Positions 59,199 through 64,000 of a stretch of DNA of 64,000 bases are shown in pieces (position 1 is the first letter of the stretch; every line of letters starts with the position of its first letter). The stretch is from Hohaiivirga sp031546825 (GTDB lineage Bacteria; Pseudomonadota; Alphaproteobacteria; Rhizobiales; Beijerinckiaceae): contig JAVBJU010000004.1 of NCBI GenBank assembly GCA_031546825.1, positions 1 to 64,000 on the forward strand, written 5' to 3'. A model generated the notes under the pieces. That model was not told the DNA's origin. It did no database searches and was given only the letters and a program-made list of their open reading frames with translations. Made by a program: the position numbers and the translations under genes.

Positions 59199-59855
59199 AT
59201 GATCGATTTCGCTCAGGCCCGTCGTAATATGATCGACAGTCAGCTCCGGCCCTGTGACGTGAAGGATCCGCTCTTGCTTCAGGCGATTGAGATGGTTCCG
59301 CGCGAACGGTTCATTGCCTCGGGACGTGAAGCCCATGCCTATATTGATCAGCACGTTGCTCTGACGGCAGAAAACAATGGCCGCCATATGATGCAGCCGA
59401 TGATTCTCGCTCGGATGATTCAGGCACTTAACCTTCTTCCTGGTGAGAAGGTGCTCGATGTCGCCTGTGGATATGGTTACGCGTCAGCGCTGATGGCCGA
59501 AATCGGTGCGCAGGTGGTCGCCTTGGAAGACGATGAAGCCGTTGCTGCGGTTGCGCGTGAGCGGAATGCCGGGAACGGCAAGATTTCATTTGTCACTGGC
59601 AATCTCAGCGAAGGTGCTCCCCAGCACGCCCCCTTCGATGCCATCCTCATAAACGGTGCCATAGAAGCGGTGCCCAGCAAGCTGTTGAGCCAACTGAAAG
59701 ATGGTGGCCGGTTGATTGCTATCCGGATGGAGAACAAGACATCGCGTGCGATTCTCCATACGCGAACGGGCGATGCATTTGGAAACCGTGAGATCATTGA
59801 CGCAACGGCTCCTGTGCTCAAAGGGTTTATAAAGGATGCTTCTTTCGTCTTTTAA
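59199..59855 (+). CDS. Protein-L-isoaspartate O-methyltransferase-like protein
   Basis: 218 residues. MIDFAQARRNMIDSQLRP start in part, PRERFIASG, GRHMMQPMILARMIQ, the SAM-binding KVLDVACGYGYASALMA (about 86-102) and FDAILINGAIEAVPSKL match the PCMT-like family found before tolC in many Hyphomicrobiales. The SAM motif is VACGYGY in place of the VGTGSGY-type motif of E. coli Pcm, so true isoaspartate repair is not certain. GAAAGG precedes the ATG. Confidence 0.87.
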   Translation: MIDFAQARRNMIDSQLRPCDVKDPLLLQAIEMVPRERFIASGREAHAYIDQHVALTAENNGRHMMQPMILARMIQALNLLPGEKVLDVACGYGYASALMAEIGAQVVALEDDEAVAAVARERNAGNGKISFVTGNLSEGAPQHAPFDAILINGAIEAVPSKLLSQLKDGGRLIAIRMENKTSRAILHTRTGDAFGNREIIDATAPVLKGFIKDASFVF

Positions 59856-60036
59856 GACGGGACAAGTGTTTCTTTTTTGCTGCACCCTTGTTTTTTTTGA
59901 GCGATGTTTGGTTCCAGCGGTTGTAGTTGTCGTGATGTTGGCTACATTCCAACTTTACGACGGCTGTCTGTTGTTCCGGGACGGAATTAAAGAGACTGAG
60001 CAGCAACAGATAGCGTGATTTGACAGGTAGGTAAGC

Positions 60037-61434
60037 GTGACGACTCTCTTCAAGAACAAGCGGCAGTTTATGCTTGCTGGAGCTTTGACGGCGGTGACAC
60101 TTCTATCGTCAGGCGGCGTTGCGTTGTCAGAAACCATGGATGGTGCCCTCGTCAAAGCCTATCAGTCTTATCCGGCACTTAATGCACAGCGCGCTGGTTT
60201 GCGCGCAACCGATGAGAATGTGGCGCGTGCCAAGGCTGGCTACCGGCCCAGCGTCAGCGCTGCCGCGAGCGCTGGTCGCTCCTACCTGGATTACAAACTT
60301 CCCGGCTCCGCCATTGGCCGGGATACATTCCTTTCCGGGCGCAGTGCCGGAATGGAAATCGATCAGACCATATTCGACGGGTTCAAGACCCGCAATTCCG
60401 TGAGACAGGCCGAATCGCAGGTGCTGAGTTCGCGCGAAGCACTGCGCAACATCGAACAATCGACCCTGTTCAGTGCGGCCCAAGCCTACATGAACGTGCT
60501 GCGCGATACCGCTGTTCTCAATCTCAATCGTAACAACGTCGAAGTTCTTCTGGAGCAGTTGCGCCAGACTCGTGACCGGTTCAATGTCGGTGAAGTGACA
60601 CGTACCGACGTGGCACAGGCCGAGGCGAGCCTCGCCGGTGCCCATTCGCTGGTCAGTGCTTCGGAAGCGAATCTCGCCAGCAGCTTGGCGCTCTATCGTC
60701 AGGTCATTGGCACGGAGCCGCGTCAACTCGCGCCCGGCAGGCCGCTGGATAAGCTGGTGCCGCGCAATCAGGTCGCGGCGCTTAAGGTTGCCATGGAAGA
60801 GCATCCGGCGATTATTGCCGCGATGCACGCCGTTGATGCGTCGGAAATTCAGGTCAAGGTCGTGGAGGCCGATTTCCTGCCTCAGCTCGGTGTCTCGGGT
60901 ATCGTTCAGGATACGCGCGGCTATAGTGCGCCCGGTGATAACCGTTTGACGGCTTCCATCGTCGCGCAACTGAAAGTTCCCATCTATACCGGCGGTTCGA
61001 CTTCGGCCCTGACCCGTCAGGCCAAGGAAACCGTTGGGCAGACGCGCTTGCAGGCCGATTCGATTCGCGATCAGGTTCGCGCCGCCGTGGTTTCGGCATG
61101 GGGCCAGCTTGAGGCCGCCAAGGCGCAGATCAAAGCCTTTCTGGCGCAGGTCGCAGCCAATGAAGTGGCGCTTTCCGGTGTTCGCGAGGAAGCCCGCGTT
61201 GGCCAGCGCACCACACTCGACGTATTGAATGCCCAGCAGACCCTGTTGAATTCGCGCGTTCTTCTGGTGACGGCGCAGCGCGACAGAATTGTTGCGTCCT
61301 ATGCGGTCGTGCAGGCCATGGGGCGTCTGACCGCCCGGTATCTGGCGCTGGATGTTGCGCATTACAATCCGGAGACGCATTTCAACCAGGTCAAGGATTC
61401 CTGGGGCGGCACCATGACCCCTGATGGCAAGTGA
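60037..61434 (+). CDS. tolC: TolC-family outer membrane efflux protein
   Basis: 465 residues from GTG 60037 with AGGTAAG upstream. Signal peptide of about 31 residues (GGVALS). Two outer membrane efflux (OEP) repeats follow, each with a beta-hairpin and long alpha-hairpin: AYQSYPALNAQRAGLRA and VRQAESQVLSSREALRN in the first, AMEEHPAIIAAMHAVDAS and RTTLDVLNAQQTLLNSRV in the second. It trimerises into the channel of tripartite pumps and type I secretion. No pump genes adjoin it. Confidence 0.94.
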   Translation: MTTLFKNKRQFMLAGALTAVTLLSSGGVALSETMDGALVKAYQSYPALNAQRAGLRATDENVARAKAGYRPSVSAAASAGRSYLDYKLPGSAIGRDTFLSGRSAGMEIDQTIFDGFKTRNSVRQAESQVLSSREALRNIEQSTLFSAAQAYMNVLRDTAVLNLNRNNVEVLLEQLRQTRDRFNVGEVTRTDVAQAEASLAGAHSLVSASEANLASSLALYRQVIGTEPRQLAPGRPLDKLVPRNQVAALKVAMEEHPAIIAAMHAVDASEIQVKVVEADFLPQLGVSGIVQDTRGYSAPGDNRLTASIVAQLKVPIYTGGSTSALTRQAKETVGQTRLQADSIRDQVRAAVVSAWGQLEAAKAQIKAFLAQVAANEVALSGVREEARVGQRTTLDVLNAQQTLLNSRVLLVTAQRDRIVASYAVVQAMGRLTARYLALDVAHYNPETHFNQVKDSWGGTMTPDGK

Positions 61435-61552
61435 TTCCGTATTCGAAACTCGGATGAATTCCGTGTTCGTGTTTGGAGCCTTGCCTCGATGGAAAAACAG
61501 CCTAGTTTAGAAAGTGGCCGCTACTCGGTGCGGCAGCGATGGTGTTTGAACG

Positions 61553-62179
61553 ATGAGCGCAGCAGGCCTAAACGATGGCGATCAGACGATGGAGAGCATC
61601 CTCGACTCGATCCGCCGGCTCAGGGCTGAAGATCATGCCCCGCTACCACCGGTCGTTTCCGCGCCTGCGGATGAGATCAGGCCCCCACGGGTGGAAACAG
61701 CCTCCCAGGTGGAAGCAAGCTTCCATGAGGAAGTAAACTCCCAAGAGGAATTAAACTCCCAGGAACAAGCCGGTTCCGAGATGGAAACCAGCTCCATTGA
61801 TGAGGACATTCGCGCTCTGCGCGTTGCTTTGACTGAAATAAGGGCAGAGACGGCGAGCCTCCAAGACCAGGCCCCGATCTTCCCGCAGGATGAGGTTTAC
61901 CAGGCAAACTGGCCTGAGACTGATACTGCCGGAGATGCGCCAGTCTTCGTTTCCCAAGAGGAGCCACCGGCTCTTGTGTCGTTGGACGTTGAGCAAGCCG
62001 TGCGCCAATCATTTTTAGGTCTTTCCCATACTGCGGCCACGCAGGAAGTTCATCCTGAAGAGATCACGGAACGGCTTCTGCGGCCCATGCTCCAGCAATG
62101 GCTCGATGACAATTTGCCCACGCTCGTGGAAAATCTGGTCCGCGAAGAAATCTCCCGTCTTTCCGGTCGTCGCGGCTGA
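61553..62179 (+). CDS. DUF2497/PopZ-like polar organising protein
   Basis: 208 residues. N-terminal helix DQTMESILDSIRRLRAED (10-27) and C-terminal helices ERLLRPMLQQWLDDNLPTLVENLVREEI (read in parts, about 172-200) are the conserved ends of the PopZ/DUF2497 family. Between them is a long acidic, proline-containing linker, including an 18-base tandem repeat at 61727-61762 giving VNSQEE-LNSQEQ. PopZ forms polar condensates that anchor the chromosome origin. The tolC-popZ-valS order is usual for Hyphomicrobiales. Confidence 0.85.
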   Translation: MSAAGLNDGDQTMESILDSIRRLRAEDHAPLPPVVSAPADEIRPPRVETASQVEASFHEEVNSQEELNSQEQAGSEMETSSIDEDIRALRVALTEIRAETASLQDQAPIFPQDEVYQANWPETDTAGDAPVFVSQEEPPALVSLDVEQAVRQSFLGLSHTAATQEVHPEEITERLLRPMLQQWLDDNLPTLVENLVREEISRLSGRRG

Positions 62180-62330
62180 AAATCGCCACTGCTCTGCTTT
62201 TTTAGGCGTCCCGCATAGCGAAAGTGCCATATTGGCTTGCTTCCGGGCGGGGTGATGGCTTATTCCGTTTTCTCTCAGTCTTCAGTTTTGCCAGCGCCGT
62301 TTGCGGTGCCAACCTGCTTTGGTCTCGATT

Positions 62331-64000
62331 ATGGATAAAACCTTTGATCCCGCCGCCGTTGAAGCGCGTATCGCCACCCGTTGGGAGGAGGCCGAGGCCT
62401 TCAAGGCCGGTCGTGAGGATCGTAAGGACGCCGCGCCTTATTCCATCGTGATTCCGCCGCCTAATGTGACGGGTTCGCTGCATATGGGCCACGCGCTCAA
62501 CAACACGTTGCAGGATGTGCTGTGCCGCTTTGAGCGCATGCGCGGAAAGGATGTGTTGTGGCAGCCAGGCACCGACCACGCGGGCATTGCGACGCAGATG
62601 GTGGTGGAGAAGCAACTGGCAGAAAAGCAGATTCACCGCCGCGATCTTGGACGTGAGGAATTTGTCCGTCGGGTGTGGGAATGGAAGGCAGAATCGGGTG
62701 GGGTTATCGTCAACCAGCTCAAGCGACTTGGTGCCTCTTGCGATTGGTCGCGCGAACGCTTCACCATGGACGAGGGGTTGTCACGAGCGGTTCTCAAAGT
62801 TTTTGTCGATCTGCACAAGCAGGGGTTGATTTACCGTGACAAACGATTGGTCAACTGGGATCCGAAGTTCCAGACAGCCATTTCCGATGTCGAAGTCCAA
62901 CAAATTGAAGTCAAGAGCCACCTCTGGCATATCCGTTATGAAATTGAGGGTATGTCAGGCCGTAGCGTCACAGTTGCGACCACGCGCCCTGAAACCATGT
63001 TGGGCGATACCGCCATTGCCGTGCATCCCGATGATGAACGTTATGCCGATATCGTTGGAAAATACGCCATTCTACCTCTGATCGGACGTCGTATTCCGGT
63101 TGTCTCCGATACCTATTCCGACCCGGAAAAGGGCACTGGGGCGGTCAAGATTACACCGGCCCATGATTTCAACGATTACGGTGTTGGCAAACGCCATAAT
63201 CTGCCTCTGATCAATATTTTCGATCTTGAAGCGCGGCTGGTGCTTGTTGGCAATGAAGCATTCCTTGCGGACCTTAACGGGCCCGATGTCGATGCAATTA
63301 TGGCTCTTCACGACATGGACCGCTTCGAAGCGCGCAAGCGCATCGTTACCATGCTTGAAGAGCGCGAGATCATGGTGGCGATTGAGCCGCACACCCATGC
63401 TGTACCGCACGGCGACCGTTCCGGTGTCGTGATTGAGCCCTATCTCACCGATCAATGGTATCTCAATGTGAAGCCGCTCGCCGACCGCGCACTTGACGCT
63501 GTCCGCGCCGGAAAGACCCGCTTCGTGCCGGAAAACTGGGAAAAAACCTTCTTCCAGTGGCTCGAGAACATCGAACCTTGGTGCATTTCTCGCCAGTTGT
63601 GGTGGGGGCACCAGATCCCTGCCTGGTACGACGCCGATGGCAATATCTTCGTTGAGCTCAGTGAAGAGGAAGCTCTGGCGGCTGCCAAGTTGAAGCACGG
63701 CAAGGATGTGGAACTGCGCCGCGACGAAGATGTGCTCGATACCTGGTTCTCATCGGGTCTGTGGCCGTTCTCAACGATGGGCTGGCCGGATAAGACGCCG
63801 GAACTTGCGCGCTATTACCCGACCTCCGTGGTTGTCACCGGTTTCGATATCATCTTCTTCTGGATTGCCCGGATGATGATGATGGGGCTGCATTTCATGG
63901 ATGAGGTGCCGTTCCACGATATCTATATGCATGCGCTCGTCCGTGACGAGAAGGGTGCCAAGATGTCGAAGACGAAGGGCAATGTCATCGACCCGCTGGT
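62331..64000 (+). CDS. valS: Valyl-tRNA synthetase (partial, right edge)
   Basis: Starts at ATG 62331 (MDKTFDPAAVEARI) and is open to the window end, giving 556 residues, roughly the first two thirds of an about 900-residue enzyme. Class I synthetase: PPPNVTGSLHMGHALNN holds the HIGH motif as HMGH (about 45-48), TTRPETMLGDTA belongs to the editing (CP1) domain, and GAKMSKTKGN near the edge is the KMSKS motif. It charges tRNA-Val. No clear Shine-Dalgarno sequence or leader structure is visible in the 151-base upstream gap. Confidence 0.97.
   Translation, partial: MDKTFDPAAVEARIATRWEEAEAFKAGREDRKDAAPYSIVIPPPNVTGSLHMGHALNNTLQDVLCRFERMRGKDVLWQPGTDHAGIATQMVVEKQLAEKQIHRRDLGREEFVRRVWEWKAESGGVIVNQLKRLGASCDWSRERFTMDEGLSRAVLKVFVDLHKQGLIYRDKRLVNWDPKFQTAISDVEVQQIEVKSHLWHIRYEIEGMSGRSVTVATTRPETMLGDTAIAVHPDDERYADIVGKYAILPLIGRRIPVVSDTYSDPEKGTGAVKITPAHDFNDYGVGKRHNLPLINIFDLEARLVLVGNEAFLADLNGPDVDAIMALHDMDRFEARKRIVTMLEEREIMVAIEPHTHAVPHGDRSGVVIEPYLTDQWYLNVKPLADRALDAVRAGKTRFVPENWEKTFFQWLENIEPWCISRQLWWGHQIPAWYDADGNIFVELSEEEALAAAKLKHGKDVELRRDEDVLDTWFSSGLWPFSTMGWPDKTPELARYYPTSVVVTGFDIIFFWIARMMMMGLHFMDEVPFHDIYMHALVRDEKGAKMSKTKGNVIDPL

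Noticed and set aside
60127..61380. 417-codon open frame opposite tolC
   Set aside because: Antisense shadow of TolC; no conserved motif.
1..64000. CRISPR arrays, insertion sequences, prophage or genomic island borders
   Set aside because: No regularly spaced repeats, transposases, integrases or attachment-like duplications at the two tRNA genes were seen.

Overview
This window is a chromosomal segment of an alphaproteobacterium, most likely of the order Hyphomicrobiales (Rhizobiales). Three things point there: the fused str/S10/spc/alpha ribosomal super-operon with adk but no rpmJ after secY; the synteny rplQ - Do-like protease - rarA - fluoride channel - RluC - HAD phosphatase - ATP12; and the order PCMT-like gene - tolC - PopZ-like DUF2497 gene - valS. 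By eye G+C is in the upper fifties. I cannot name the genus. No transposase, integrase, prophage or CRISPR array is visible.

Layout. 1-14717: end of tuf, then the S10, spc and alpha operons from rpsJ to rplQ, with secY, adk and rpoA, all on the plus strand. The run is broken by intercistronic hairpins, by an intrinsic terminator between rpsM and rpsK, and by a promoter between adk and rpsM. 14836-21984: VOC protein, periplasmic Do-like protease, RarA, FluC/CrcB, RluC-type pseudouridine synthase, a small secreted PsiF-repeat protein, HAD phosphatase and ATP12. 22117-26755: pccB and pccA (propionyl-CoA carboxylase) and a DUF599 membrane protein. 26904-32031: a Liv-type branched-chain amino acid ABC importer. 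32035-35392: an RpiR-type regulator divergent from an alpha/beta hydrolase and a DcuC-family carrier, with a perfect 12-bp inverted repeat over the promoter.

The most notable locus is 35405-44108 on the minus strand, a single-direction eight-gene sulfoglycolysis cluster. In transcription order it encodes a YihU-type sulfolactaldehyde reductase, a YihT-type sulfofructose-1-phosphate aldolase, a zinc MDR dehydrogenase, an MFS sugar-porter-like carrier, an MHS-type MFS carrier, an aldose-1-epimerase-like mutarotase, a YihV-type sulfofructose kinase and a YihW/CsqR-type DeoR regulator. Together these give most of the sulfo-EMP route: sulfofructose is phosphorylated, cleaved to DHAP and sulfolactaldehyde, and the latter is reduced to dihydroxypropanesulfonate. 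The isomerase (YihS), the glycosidase (YihQ) and the GPH transporters (YihO/YihP) of the E. coli locus are absent, while a zinc dehydrogenase and two MFS carriers are present. This is the best candidate for a new pathway variant.

The rest of the window: 44367-47701, a minus-strand envelope cassette (YdcF/DUF218 protein, M48 metalloprotease, DUF898/YjgN membrane protein); a palindromic intergenic repeat; a GH25 lysozyme-like lipoprotein and a secreted beta-repeat protein; a nitroreductase and flavin reductase pair; a BASS-family transporter; a probable lipid A glycosylation cassette (GT39, GT2, LAB_N); metC and sseA; an AlaX-type editing protein with an unusual N-terminal extension; tRNA-Asn and tRNA-Cys; and a PCMT-like protein, TolC, a PopZ-like protein and the first two thirds of valS, which runs off the right edge.
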